Source of the DNA: Thermophagus xiamenensis
Lineage (GTDB): Bacteria; Bacteroidota; Bacteroidia; Bacteroidales; Marinilabiliaceae
NCBI RefSeq assembly: GCF_900112795.1
Contig: NZ_FONA01000018.1
Span: 1 to 64,000, forward strand
Direction: 5' to 3'
DNA: 64,000 bases
The notes under the pieces were generated by a model that searched no databases, was not told the origin of the DNA, and saw only the letters and a program-made list of their open reading frames with translations. Positions 25,840 to 34,352 of this stretch are shown here, in pieces. The position numbers and the translations under genes are program-made. How positions within the stretch are numbered: position 1 is the first letter of the stretch; each line of letters begins with the position of its first letter.

Positions 25840-26469
25840 TTATTCCCAGTTCCCGGCACTGTTGTTGGCTTCGGTCAATGATCCAACTTTAAGACCGGGA
25901 TATTTTTCGTAAGCTTCAGCTTCTTCGTTTATGTTAACAATAAGTTGTCGGTCAAGACCTTGGAGGAAAACGTTGTTGTGTACCTTGGCTTCAAATACTG
26001 GTACTTCTACGCCTGATGCCGTTTTTAGAGTTGTTGCGGCCATCTCAAATTCTACCTGGTCGGTAAAAGGCACGTATCTAATTGAATCAGCTATAAAATT
26101 TCTGCCAAAAAGAGAATCTTTTACAGCTACATAGGAAGTATCCCGTTTGATAATGCCAAGTTTCAGAGCTTTTAACTCTGTTATCCCTTCTTCTATCATA
26201 CTATCCGTTAACCGGCCTTCCATACGAATCAACGGCAGAGAATCTTTGTCGATGAAGCTTATGAGCGTATCAAAGCTACCAGTGAATTTTCCATATACGG
26301 ATTTATAGGCTCTCTGTGCTTTCCTGATTTGTTGAAGGCGCTCAATAACTTTCTCCTGCCTCATCAATCTGGCGGCTTTAAATCGTACGGGTTTCTGAAT
26401 GCTCTCCCAACACAAGTATCCTAAAGTAAGGATGGCAATAGTCAGAATGATCTGGATGGCTGTTTTCAT
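25840..26469 (-). CDS. Single-span membrane protein, pseudopilin-like layout, unknown function
   Basis: The 209-residue product has one N-terminal hydrophobic helix (about residues 5-22) that runs directly into a long amphipathic helix (RLMRQEKVIERLQQIRKAQRAY; I give only its key features: charged, heptad-like, ending in AYKSVYGKF at about residue 61). That layout, including the QIRKAQRAYKxxxGxF phrase, is like type II secretion pseudopilins, although no prepilin peptidase motif (G followed by FTLIE-like residues) is present. The C-terminal two thirds are soluble and beta-rich. It heads the operon with DUF3822 and rsmD. No function is known to me. Confidence 0.7.
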   Translation of the reverse strand: MKTAIQIILTIAILTLGYLCWESIQKPVRFKAARLMRQEKVIERLQQIRKAQRAYKSVYGKFTGSFDTLISFIDKDSLPLIRMEGRLTDSMIEEGITELKALKLGIIKRDTSYVAVKDSLFGRNFIADSIRYVPFTDQVEFEMAATTLKTASGVEVPVFEAKVHNNVFLQGLDRQLIVNINEEAEAYEKYPGLKVGSLTEANNSAGNWE

Positions 26470-26499
26470 TATCTATACAATTTTATTTTTTTGATTGCA

Positions 26500-26507
26500 C
26501 AAATTTA
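26500..26507 (-). promoter_or_regulatory. Promoter -7 box for the DUF3822-rsmD operon
   Basis: On the minus strand TAAATTTG is an exact TAnnTTTG match, 31 bases before the ATG at 26469. The -33 partner is not evident. Confidence 0.5.
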
Positions 26508-26733
26508 AAAAAAAAATCAAACCGCTATTTCTTTATGGGAAATTATTCTAAAATCTTTGTCTCGACATGGGTTTTTTTCATTTCTTTGAGTGGATATTTG
26601 AAACAACAATTCTGCTGGTTTTGGCGATTGGTTCTGTGTTGAAGATGTTTTTCTTAAAAAGGATGATAATACGCTCTTTTACATTTATCGTAGATAAATA
26701 GCTTGTTGCTTCAATATTATTGCCTACTGGTTT

Positions 26734-26741
26734 TACTTTTG
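26734..26741 (+). promoter_or_regulatory. Promoter -7 box for the RecD-like helicase
   Basis: TACTTTTG is an exact TAnnTTTG match, 35 bases before the ATG at 26777. It rules out an in-frame TTG start at 26720. The rest of the 307-bp divergent gap carries no other feature. Confidence 0.6.
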
Positions 26742-26776
26742 CGGTATTAAAGATTAATTTGAGGTTAAGAAATACT

Positions 26777-28192
26777 ATGTTAATAGATTTTTTAAAAGAC
26801 AAAATATTAAAAGAATTCAATTTTAAACCAACCCAATCACAATTTCAATGTATTGACAGGTTGGTAAGCTTCTTAACCGATGAGCAGGAAAAATCTGCCT
26901 TTGTGTTAAAAGGTTATGCCGGAACCGGTAAAACAACATTGGTGCGGAGTGTAATAAAGGTATTGAACCAATTGGGCCAAAAGTCGGTGCTTCTGGCTCC
27001 TACCGGTAGAGCCGCAAAAATTTTGGGTAGCAATATTGGGATGTCGGCCTTTACCATTCATAAGATGATTTACCGGCAAAAGTCATCAAATGATGGTTTT
27101 GGTGCTTTTGACCTGGATCGTAATTTGTTTAAGAATGCTTTATTTGTAGTTGATGAAGCGTCAATGATTGCGAATGATGGCGGTGGATTTTTTGGTTCGG
27201 GTCGTTTGCTCGACGATTTGATAAAGTATGTTTATAGCGGTAATCATTGCCGGTTGCTGCTGGTTGGTGATGATGCTCAGCTGCCGCCCGTCGGGTCGCC
27301 TTATAGTCCAGGACTTGAAACCACCAATGTTGAAGCATATGGATTAAAGGTTTATACGGCCACTTTGACCGACGTGGTTCGGCAAAAAAGTGACAGTGGA
27401 ATTATTTTTAATGCTACCCATCTTAGAGAAATATTGGATCATAATTCTGATGTTTTTGACTACCCAAAGTTCCGTGCCGACGGATTTCCTGATGTTTTTC
27501 GTATTACGGGCAGTGAGTTGATCGAGGAGTTGGATTATTGTTATAACCATTACGGTTTGGAAGAAACATTGGTGATTTGCCGGTCCAATAAAAGGGCCAA
27601 CCTATATAATCAAGGTATCCGTAATTCTATTCTTTATCGTGAGGAACAGCTTGCCGTTGGAGATTATCTACTTATAATGAAAAATAATTATCACTGGATA
27701 AAAGATCACAAAGAGATTAACTTCATTGCCAATGGTGATATTGCCGAAGTAAGCAGAATACTTCACTACCGGAACCTTTACGGTTATCATTTTGCCGATG
27801 TGGTATTGCGTCTGGTCGACTATAAAGAAATTGAAATTGATGCCCGTATTATTTTGGATTCGCTTATGAGCAACGGGGCAGGGCTGAGCCAGGAAGAACA
27901 GGAGAAATTTTTCTATGAAGTTAAGAAAGATTATGAGGAGCTGGGTGATGCAAAAAAAATCTATAAACAAACCCGTGAAAATGACTTTTACAATGCACTA
28001 CAGGTGAAGTTTGCCTATGCCATGACCTGTCATAAATCACAGGGCGGTCAGTGGAAAGCTGTTTTTGTGGATTTGGGATATTTTACTGAAGATTACTTGT
28101 CACGCGATCTGTATCGCTGGCTGTATACCGCATTGACGAGGGCAACCGAGCGCCTTTATTTTGTTAATTTCCCGGATACTTTCTTTGAATAA
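26777..28192 (+). CDS. RecD-like superfamily 1 DNA helicase/ATPase
   Basis: The 471-residue product is a compact SF1B-type helicase. It shows a Q-like motif TQSQFQCI, Walker A GYAGTGKTTLV (about residue 48-58), motif Ia LLAPTGRAAKIL, Walker B FVVDEASMI, motif III LLLVGDDAQLPPVGSP, and the C-terminal motifs AMTCHKSQGGQWKAVFV and WLYTALTRATERLYFV (motifs V and VI). RecB/RecC partners are absent, so it belongs with short RecD-like or Pif1-like proteins common in Bacteroidota, not with RecBCD. The start at 26777 is chosen because a promoter box lies between 26720 and this ATG. It is a single gene ended by a strong bidirectional terminator. Confidence 0.9.
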   Translation: MLIDFLKDKILKEFNFKPTQSQFQCIDRLVSFLTDEQEKSAFVLKGYAGTGKTTLVRSVIKVLNQLGQKSVLLAPTGRAAKILGSNIGMSAFTIHKMIYRQKSSNDGFGAFDLDRNLFKNALFVVDEASMIANDGGGFFGSGRLLDDLIKYVYSGNHCRLLLVGDDAQLPPVGSPYSPGLETTNVEAYGLKVYTATLTDVVRQKSDSGIIFNATHLREILDHNSDVFDYPKFRADGFPDVFRITGSELIEELDYCYNHYGLEETLVICRSNKRANLYNQGIRNSILYREEQLAVGDYLLIMKNNYHWIKDHKEINFIANGDIAEVSRILHYRNLYGYHFADVVLRLVDYKEIEIDARIILDSLMSNGAGLSQEEQEKFFYEVKKDYEELGDAKKIYKQTRENDFYNALQVKFAYAMTCHKSQGGQWKAVFVDLGYFTEDYLSRDLYRWLYTALTRATERLYFVNFPDTFFE

Positions 28193-28216
28193 CAAATATT
28201 AAATTGTTATGGAATA

Positions 28217-28256
28217 ATAATAAAAAAACCGGGACCAATCCCGGTTTTTTTATTAT
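28217..28256. terminator. Bidirectional terminator between helicase and phosphoglucomutase
   Basis: A perfect 18-bp inverted repeat (28217-28234 with 28239-28256) around the loop CCAA; the core is ACCGGGA/TCCCGGT flanked by A7 and T7. It serves both converging genes. Confidence 0.95.
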
Positions 28257-28286
28257 CGCTTTTATCTAAAAATCTAATTATCTAAC

Positions 28287-30038
28287 TTATACTCCCATAT
28301 CCTCCATAATCTGGTCGATTTTCTTCAAGGCTTTTTCGGTTACTGCATTAAACTCTTCACGGCTATTAAGTTGATCTTTGACTTCAAAGTAGAATTTAAT
28401 CTTTGGTTCGGTGCCGGAGGGTCGTACCGAAACTTTAGAGCCATCCTCGGTAAAAAATTGAAGAACATTTGATGTTACCGGTTTGTCGGTAATTTTGGTT
28501 TCTTCCCCGGTGGAGGTGTTTTTAGTTTTCAGTGTCAGGTAATCTTTAATTAGGGTAACTTTTGAGCCACCTAATTGTGCCGGTGGTGTTTCTCTGAATT
28601 TCTTCATTAGCGCTTCAATCTCTTCGGCACCGCTTTTCCCTTTACGAACAATGTATTTCATTTTTTCTTGTGAAAAGCCGTGGGTAATATATATATCCAA
28701 AAGCAGTTCGAAGAGGCTTTTGCCCTGATCTTTGGCCCATGCAGCTATTTCACTGATCATAACTACCGAACCTACCGAATCTTTGTCACGAACATAATCG
28801 CCCGGCAAGAATCCGTAACTCTCTTCACCGCCGCAAATGTATTTTTTCTTGCCTTCCAGTTCACGGATGATGCTGGCAATCCATTTAAAACCTGTATAGG
28901 TGTCAAAACATTCAACCCCGGCAGCATCGGCAATGGTTTTTATCATTTCAGATGTTACAATGGTCTTAATGGTAAATTCATTTCCTGTTAATCGACCTTT
29001 TTCTTTCCATTGATTAAGCATATACCAGGTAAGCAAAATGGCTGTTTGGTTTCCGTTGAGCAGCACAAATTTTCCGGTTTCGTTACGGACGGCTACCCCC
29101 AGCCGGTCACCATCGGGGTCGGTAGCAACAACCAGATCGGCATTGGTTGCTTCAGCTTTGGCAATGGCCATTTCCAGAGCTGCCGGTTCTTCGGGGTTGG
29201 GTGAAACAACCGTGGGGAAATCGCCGCTTACAACATCCTGTTCCGGTACATGGATGATGTTTTCAAAACCTATGCGATTCAGTGCTGCCGGAAGAATTTT
29301 GACAGTGGTGCCGTGGATGGGACTGAAAACTATCTTCATCTCTTTTTGACGCTTAATAACGTCGGGATTAAAAGAGAGTGAAGCAACAGTATCGATGAAT
29401 TTTTCATCCATTTCGGCCCCGAGAATTTCTATGAGTTCCGGATTACCATCAAATTTAATGCTACTAACATCTGATATTTTTCGTACTTCTTCGATGATGT
29501 TTTTATCGTGGGGTGCCACAATTTGAGCGCCGTCGTTCCAGTAGGCTTTATAGCCATTATATTCTTTGGGGTTATGTGAGGCCGTCAGGATAACACCACT
29601 CTGGCATCCTAATTCTCTAATGGCAAATGAAATTTCGGGTGTGGGACGTAAATCTTCAAACAAAAAAGCTTTAATGCCGTTGGCTGAAAATATGTTGGCT
29701 ACCGTTTCTGCAAAATAACGACTGTTGTTTCGACAATCGTGACCAATCACTACTTTGATTTCCTCAAGGTCAGAAAACTCTTTTTTCAAATAATTGGCCA
29801 GCCCTTGTGTTGCTGCCCCAATGGTATATTTGTTCATCCGGTTGCTGCCTACCCCCATTATGCCACGCAACCCTCCGGTACCAAATTCCAAATCTTTATA
29901 AAAGGCATCGACCAGTTCAGTAGGGTCATCACTTTCTAACATCTCTTGCACTTTGGCCCGGGTTTCAGCGTCGTATTTTTCAGTGAGCCATTCTTGCGCT
30001 TTTTGTTTTACTTGTTCCGGAATGTTTTGTGTTGTCAT
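28287..30038 (-). CDS. Phosphoglucomutase/phosphomannomutase family protein
   Basis: The enzyme moves phosphate between C1 and C6 of hexose (probably glucose or mannose) phosphates. The 583-residue product matches the long alpha-D-phosphohexomutase class: GTGGLRGIMGVG near the N terminus, the phosphoserine loop TASHNPKEYNGYK (about 145-157), the metal-binding loop DPDGDRLG (about 308), the sugar-specificity loop GGEESYGFLPGD, and the phosphate-binding RPSGTEPKIKFY at the C terminus. It could feed the nucleotide-sugar genes just upstream by supplying glucose 1-phosphate, but the 800-bp array between them argues for a separate promoter. No exact -7 box is seen; TGACCTTTG before the start is close. 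Confidence 0.93.
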   Translation of the reverse strand: MTTQNIPEQVKQKAQEWLTEKYDAETRAKVQEMLESDDPTELVDAFYKDLEFGTGGLRGIMGVGSNRMNKYTIGAATQGLANYLKKEFSDLEEIKVVIGHDCRNNSRYFAETVANIFSANGIKAFLFEDLRPTPEISFAIRELGCQSGVILTASHNPKEYNGYKAYWNDGAQIVAPHDKNIIEEVRKISDVSSIKFDGNPELIEILGAEMDEKFIDTVASLSFNPDVIKRQKEMKIVFSPIHGTTVKILPAALNRIGFENIIHVPEQDVVSGDFPTVVSPNPEEPAALEMAIAKAEATNADLVVATDPDGDRLGVAVRNETGKFVLLNGNQTAILLTWYMLNQWKEKGRLTGNEFTIKTIVTSEMIKTIADAAGVECFDTYTGFKWIASIIRELEGKKKYICGGEESYGFLPGDYVRDKDSVGSVVMISEIAAWAKDQGKSLFELLLDIYITHGFSQEKMKYIVRKGKSGAEEIEALMKKFRETPPAQLGGSKVTLIKDYLTLKTKNTSTGEETKITDKPVTSNVLQFFTEDGSKVSVRPSGTEPKIKFYFEVKDQLNSREEFNAVTEKALKKIDQIMEDMGV

Positions 30039-30315
30039 ATTTTAACTTTTTTATAATTCAATTATTTATAATTTTAATATTGCAAAGGTCATTCAGGTTT
30101 TAATGAGGCTATTTATTTGTATAATATACCTCTATGGTTTCGATTTGGAAACTGTAAAATTACTGAAATTTTCTGTTTGGCAGACCTTTTTTGCGAAATT
30201 AAACCAAGTTGCAATTAATATCCATAAGCAAAATGTCGAATCTTGTTAAAATTGCCGGTATAAGAATGTTTTTACTGGTTTCGATGATTGTATGGTTATT
30301 TGTTTAAATGGTTTA
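30039..30315. other. Leader of the phosphoglucomutase gene
   Basis: AT-rich, no gene. On the minus strand GACCTTTG near 30087 is one mismatch from TAnnTTTG and is the best promoter candidate for the mutase gene. Confidence 0.35.
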
Positions 30316-30791
30316 GACAAGAAAATCAGTTGCCGAAATCGAATCTAAAAAATTTTAGGACGAAAATCAGCGGTTAAAATCGAATCTAAAAAATTTTAGG
30401 TCGAAAATTGGCGGTTGAAATTGAATCTAAAAAATTTTAGGACGAAAATTGACGGCCGAAATTGAATCTGTAAAATTACAGGACGAAAATCGACGGCCGA
30501 AATCGAATCTGTAAAATTACAGGACGAAAATCGGCGGTTGAAAACGAATCTGTAAAATTACAGGTCGAAAATCGGCGGTCAAAAATGAATCTGTAAAATT
30601 ACAGGTCGAAAATTGACGGTCAAAATTGAATCTGTAAAATTACAGGACGAAAATTGACGGTTGAAAACGAATCTGTAAAATTACAGGACGAAAATCGGCG
30701 GTCAAAATTGAATCTGTAAAATTACAGGACGAAAATTGACGGTTGAAAACGAATCTGTAAAATTACAGGACGAAAATTGACGATTAAAAAC
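30316..30791. repeat. 41-bp tandem palindromic repeat array, 11 copies
   Basis: GAATCT recurs at 30341, 30382, 30423, 30464, 30505, 30546, 30587, 30628, 30669, 30710 and 30751, an exact 41-bp period with no indel, preceded by a partial unit. Each unit has a central inverted repeat. In the first three units it is CTAAAA-AA-TTTTAG, in the other eight CTGTAA-AA-TTACAG, so both arms changed together. The rest of the unit (GGACGAAAATCGGCGGTTG and similar) varies at a few fixed positions. There are no spacers, so it is not CRISPR, and all frames are interrupted. Confidence 0.95.
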
Positions 30792-30841
30792 AAATCACTA
30801 CCATAGATAAAAGATAAAAATATAAAAACGTGCTACTTAAT

Positions 30842-31717
30842 TTATTCGTTTTTTAAAGCATTGATACATTTAATCAAACTGTCCTGCCAATGAGGTATTG
30901 AGATATTATAATTTTGTTTGATAAGAGATTTATCAAGAACAGAGTAAAAAGGCCGTTTGGCTTTTGTGGGAAATTGGTCGGATGTTACGGGAAAAACCTG
31001 ACAATTGATGCCGGTAATTTTGAAAATTGCTTGTGCGAAGTCGTACCAACTGCATACTCCTTCGTTGGAAAAATGGTAAATTCCCGGCCGTAAGTTACTT
31101 TTATCTGTTGATACCTTATAGATTATAGAAAGAATGGCAGCTGCCAAATCTTCGGCATAAGTGGGAGTGCCAATCTGGTCGAAGACAACGTTTAAGGATG
31201 ATTTTTCCTGCCCCAAACGGATCATGGTTTTCAAAAAGTTTTGACCAAAGGGTGAATAAAGCCATGAAGTTCGAATAATTATACTGTTGGGATGAATTTC
31301 AAGCACCTCTTTTTCGCCTTGTAATTTGGATTTACCGTAAACCGAAACGGGGTTAGGATTATCATCCGGAGTGAGCGGACGATAATGGTTTCCGTCAAAA
31401 ACGTAGTCGGTAGAAATGTGTATAAAAACAGCATTTATACGTTTTGCTTCATGCGCGAGCAGGGCAGGGGCCTCGGCGTTAAGACGGAATGCCGCATCAG
31501 AATCTTCTTCGGCCTTGTCAACAGCGGTATAGGCGGCACAATTAACTATAAAATCGAAAGATTTACCGGCAAAAAACTGCTTTATCGACCGTGGTTCCAT
31601 AAGATTTAACTGGTCGATTGTGGAAAAGGTGAAGTTATCCTGTGGATACTGTTCAGATAACTTATAAAAGGTGGTTCCTAATTGTCCTTCTTTACCAATA
31701 ATAAGTATATGGGGCAT
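30842..31717 (-). CDS. rfbD: dTDP-4-dehydrorhamnose reductase
   Basis: RfbD (RmlD) makes the last step to dTDP-L-rhamnose using NAD(P)H. The 291-residue product has the dinucleotide motif IGKEGQLGTTF, NCAAYTAVDKAE, ISTDYVFDG, the catalytic YGKSKLQGE (YxxxK) and a C-terminal RPFYSVLDKSLI typical of RmlD. It is the last gene of the minus-strand nucleotide-sugar cluster, 6 bp after rfbC. The 41-bp array begins about 50 bp downstream. Confidence 0.94.
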   Translation of the reverse strand: MPHILIIGKEGQLGTTFYKLSEQYPQDNFTFSTIDQLNLMEPRSIKQFFAGKSFDFIVNCAAYTAVDKAEEDSDAAFRLNAEAPALLAHEAKRINAVFIHISTDYVFDGNHYRPLTPDDNPNPVSVYGKSKLQGEKEVLEIHPNSIIIRTSWLYSPFGQNFLKTMIRLGQEKSSLNVVFDQIGTPTYAEDLAAAILSIIYKVSTDKSNLRPGIYHFSNEGVCSWYDFAQAIFKITGINCQVFPVTSDQFPTKAKRPFYSVLDKSLIKQNYNISIPHWQDSLIKCINALKNE

Positions 31718-31723
31718 AATAAA

Positions 31724-32284
31724 TTAGTTGTTAAATACAAAGTTGTGTTCAGCCTCTTTAAAAGCGGGCAGGATACTATCTTTTGCGGAAACAATAACTT
31801 CGTTTTCGGGTAGTTGCCAGTCAATATTTAAAACCGGGTCATTGTAATGGATGCCTCTTTCGGCTTCTTTGTTATAGAAATTATCGCATTTATATGAGAA
31901 AATAACCTCATTGCTCAAAACCGAAAAGCCGTGAGCCATACCTCTGGGAATAAAGAACTGTTTATGATTATCATCACTCAGTTCTACGGCAACATATTCA
32001 CCAAAAGTAGGAGAACCTTGGCGTAAGTCGACCGCGACATCGAGCACTTTTCCTTTAAGAACCTGTATCAACTTAGCCTGAGCATATGGTGCCAGCTGAT
32101 AATGCAATCCGCGGATTACCCCTCTGGATGAGGAGGAAACATTATCCTGCACAAAATGTGTGGGTATACCCAGCTTTTGGTAACGTTCTTCATGATACGA
32201 CTCGAAAAAAAATCCTCTTTGATCTTTATGTACTACCGGTTCAATGATTACCAGACCGGGAATTTTTGTCTCTTGTATTTTCAT
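31724..32284 (-). CDS. rfbC: dTDP-4-dehydrorhamnose 3,5-epimerase
   Basis: RfbC (RmlC) epimerises C3 and C5 of dTDP-4-keto-6-deoxyglucose. From the ATG at 32284 the product has 186 residues and begins MKIQETKIPGLVII. A cupin fold is indicated by DQRGFFFESYHEERY, GVIRGLHYQLAPYAQAKLI (with the catalytic His), GKVLDVAVDLR and PRGMAHGFSVLS. An in-frame TTG two codons upstream is less likely. It starts 7 bp after the rfbA stop, indicating cotranscription. Confidence 0.95.
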   Translation of the reverse strand: MKIQETKIPGLVIIEPVVHKDQRGFFFESYHEERYQKLGIPTHFVQDNVSSSSRGVIRGLHYQLAPYAQAKLIQVLKGKVLDVAVDLRQGSPTFGEYVAVELSDDNHKQFFIPRGMAHGFSVLSNEVIFSYKCDNFYNKEAERGIHYNDPVLNIDWQLPENEVIVSAKDSILPAFKEAEHNFVFNN

Positions 32285-32290
32285 GAACAA

Positions 32291-33193
32291 TTATAGTTGT
32301 TGTTGAATATTTTTCAGGTTTTGTTGGGCAATTTTTACCAGGTATTGTCCATAATCGTTTTTCTTGAGCGGCTCGGCCAATTTAAGGAGTTGTTGTTTGT
32401 TGATAAATTGCTTTTTGTATGCAATTTCTTCAATGCAGGCAATTTTAAGGCCTTGTCGTTTTTCGATGGTAGCAATGAAATTTGAGGCCTGCAGGAGGCT
32501 ATCGTGTGTTCCGGTGTCGAGCCAGGCCATTCCACGTCCCAGCAATTTGGTTTTAAGTCTTTTTTCATTCAGGAAAAGGCGGTTCAAATCGGTAATTTCC
32601 AATTCACCGCGCCGGCTGGGTTTTAAGGTTTTAGCCTTTTCTACCACATCGGGAGGATAAAAGTAGAGCCCTGTAATGGCATAGTTGGATTTTGGCTTAG
32701 ATGGTTTTTCTTCAATGCTCAGCACATTACCATTGTCATCAAACTCCGCTACCCCGTATCGTTCGGGATCTTTGACATAATAGCCAAAGATCACTGCCTG
32801 GTCATCCCTGGCATCAATGCTGTTGAGTACTTTGCTAAACTCATAACCAAAAAAAATATTGTCGCCCAGAATCAGGCAAACCGGATCGCTGCCTATAAAC
32901 TCCTCGCCAATGATAAAAGCTTGTGCCAATCCATCGGGTGAGGGCTGCTCGGCATATTCAAATTTCAACCCCCATTGGGATCCGTCTTTGAATAATTTGC
33001 GATACAACGGAAGATCATGGGGTGTAGAAATAATAAGAATTTCGCGAATACCTGCCAGCATTAATACAGACAGCGGATAGTAGATCATTGGTTTGTCGTA
33101 AATGGGAATGATCTGTTTAGAAATGCTCTGAGTGGCGGGATAAAGGCGTGTTCCGGAACCCCCTGCCAGAATTATACCCTTGTAGTTGGTCAT
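32291..33193 (-). CDS. rfbA: Glucose-1-phosphate thymidylyltransferase
   Basis: RfbA (RmlA) joins glucose 1-phosphate and dTTP to dTDP-glucose. The 300-residue product has the nucleotide-binding signature [13 protein letters not shown], then [59 protein letters not shown] and [15 protein letters not shown], all diagnostic of RmlA. Length is normal. It lies between the UDP-xylose synthase gene (13 bp gap) and rfbC. The expected neighbour rfbB (dTDP-glucose 4,6-dehydratase) is missing. Confidence 0.96.
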   Translation of the reverse strand: MTNYKGIILAGGSGTRLYPATQSISKQIIPIYDKPMIYYPLSVLMLAGIREILIISTPHDLPLYRKLFKDGSQWGLKFEYAEQPSPDGLAQAFIIGEEFIGSDPVCLILGDNIFFGYEFSKVLNSIDARDDQAVIFGYYVKDPERYGVAEFDDNGNVLSIEEKPSKPKSNYAITGLYFYPPDVVEKAKTLKPSRRGELEITDLNRLFLNEKRLKTKLLGRGMAWLDTGTHDSLLQASNFIATIEKRQGLKIACIEEIAYKKQFINKQQLLKLAEPLKKNDYGQYLVKIAQQNLKNIQQQL

Positions 33194-33205
33194 GTGGTTA
33201 ATGGT

Positions 33206-34153
33206 TTATTTTTGATTTTTCAGCAATTGATCAAAATATTCGATGGTTTTGGTCAACCCTTCGCGCAATTGCACTTTGGGTTCCCAATTATTCAACTCTT
33301 TTTTTGCCAGCGAAATATCGGGCTGACGCTGTGTGGGGTCATCTTCGGGTAAGGGTTTAAAAACAATTTTGGACCGAGACCCGGTTAAGTCAAGTACTTC
33401 TTTGGCCAGTTCGAGCATAGAAAACTCATTGGGGTTTCCGATGTTTACCGGTCCGCAGAAATCTTCACGCGTTTCCATCATTCGCATCATGGCCTCAACA
33501 AGGTCGTCGATGTACTGAAAACTTCTGGTTTGATGCCCGTCACCAAAGATGGTTATGGGTTGATTTTTCAGTGCCTGAACGATAAAGTTGGAAACCACCC
33601 GTCCGTCATTGGGATGCATCCGTGGTCCGTAAGTATTGAAGATTCTGATGATTTTTATGGTTACCTGATTTTGTCGGTGATAGTTCATAAACAAACTTTC
33701 GGCACACCGTTTCCCTTCATCATAACAAGAGCGGACACCTATAGGATTAACATTACCCCAATAATTTTCGACCTGAGGGTGTGTCAGCGGATCACCATAC
33801 ACTTCGCTGGTAGATGCTTGCAAAATTTTCGCTTTAATGCGTTTGGCCAACCCCAACATATTGATGGCACCCATCACCGAGGTTTTGATGGTTTTTATGG
33901 GATTGTATTGATAGTGAATGGGAGAGGCGGGACAGGCAAGGTTATATATTTCGTCCACCTCCGCGAAATAGGGATGAGTAACATCATGCCTTACCAACTC
34001 GAAGTATGGACTATCCAACAGGTGAATGATGTTTTGTTTCGACCCGGTGAAATAATTATCAAGGCAGATTACATCATGTCCTTGTGCAATAAGAGTATCA
34101 CACAAATGCGACCCGATGAATCCGGCACCTCCGGTAACTAATATTCGTTTCAT
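33206..34153 (-). CDS. UDP-glucuronate decarboxylase (UDP-xylose synthase)
   Basis: The extended SDR converts UDP-glucuronate to UDP-xylose with bound NAD. The 315-residue product has [49 protein letters not shown], the catalytic [12 protein letters not shown] (YxxxK) and [18 protein letters not shown], a set that matches UXS and not RmlB or UDP-glucose epimerase. The preceding gene is ugd, which makes its substrate, supporting the call. A dispersed repeat of about 150 bp separates the two. A dTDP-glucose dehydratase role replacing rfbB is unlikely on these motifs. Confidence 0.92.
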   Translation of the reverse strand: MKRILVTGGAGFIGSHLCDTLIAQGHDVICLDNYFTGSKQNIIHLLDSPYFELVRHDVTHPYFAEVDEIYNLACPASPIHYQYNPIKTIKTSVMGAINMLGLAKRIKAKILQASTSEVYGDPLTHPQVENYWGNVNPIGVRSCYDEGKRCAESLFMNYHRQNQVTIKIIRIFNTYGPRMHPNDGRVVSNFIVQALKNQPITIFGDGHQTRSFQYIDDLVEAMMRMMETREDFCGPVNIGNPNEFSMLELAKEVLDLTGSRSKIVFKPLPEDDPTQRQPDISLAKKELNNWEPKVQLREGLTKTIEYFDQLLKNQK

Positions 34154-34200
34154 TAGAGTTTTTGATTTACTTGTTTTATTGAACTATTGGTGCTTAGAAT

Positions 34201-34352
34201 TAGTCATTAGTGGTTAGTCGTTAGTCACTAGTTCATTAACACTAATGACTGTTCACTAATGACTATTGACTACTTCTGCCTTCTGTCTGTGCACTTCTGC
34301 CTTTGTCTTTTATACATGTTCTTTTGTGGCGAAAGCCGTCATGCTCATTTCA
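34201..34352 (-). repeat. Dispersed repeat, C-B-A left half in reverse orientation, inside the sugar operon
   Basis: Left to right: a C hairpin (TAGTCATTAGTGGTTAG to ACTATTGACTA), a reversed B (CTTCTGCCTTCTGTCTGTGC), then the A left half reversed (ATACATGTTCTTTTGTGG, GTCATGCTCATTTCAT). It stops right at the ugd stop codon (34353). The A right arm is missing. It is the only large gap in an otherwise tight five-gene run. Confidence 0.88.

Noticed and set aside
26578-26820. Minus-strand small ORF between the divergent genes
   Set aside because: It overlaps the promoter and first codons of the helicase gene and has a composition typical of AT-rich non-coding DNA.
30316-30791. CRISPR array
   Set aside because: Units are contiguous 41-bp repeats without unique spacers, and no cas genes are present in the window.
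33206-34153. rfbB (dTDP-glucose 4,6-dehydratase)
   Set aside because: The gene's position invites this call, but [21 protein letters not shown] and [13 protein letters not shown] are UDP-xylose synthase signatures.
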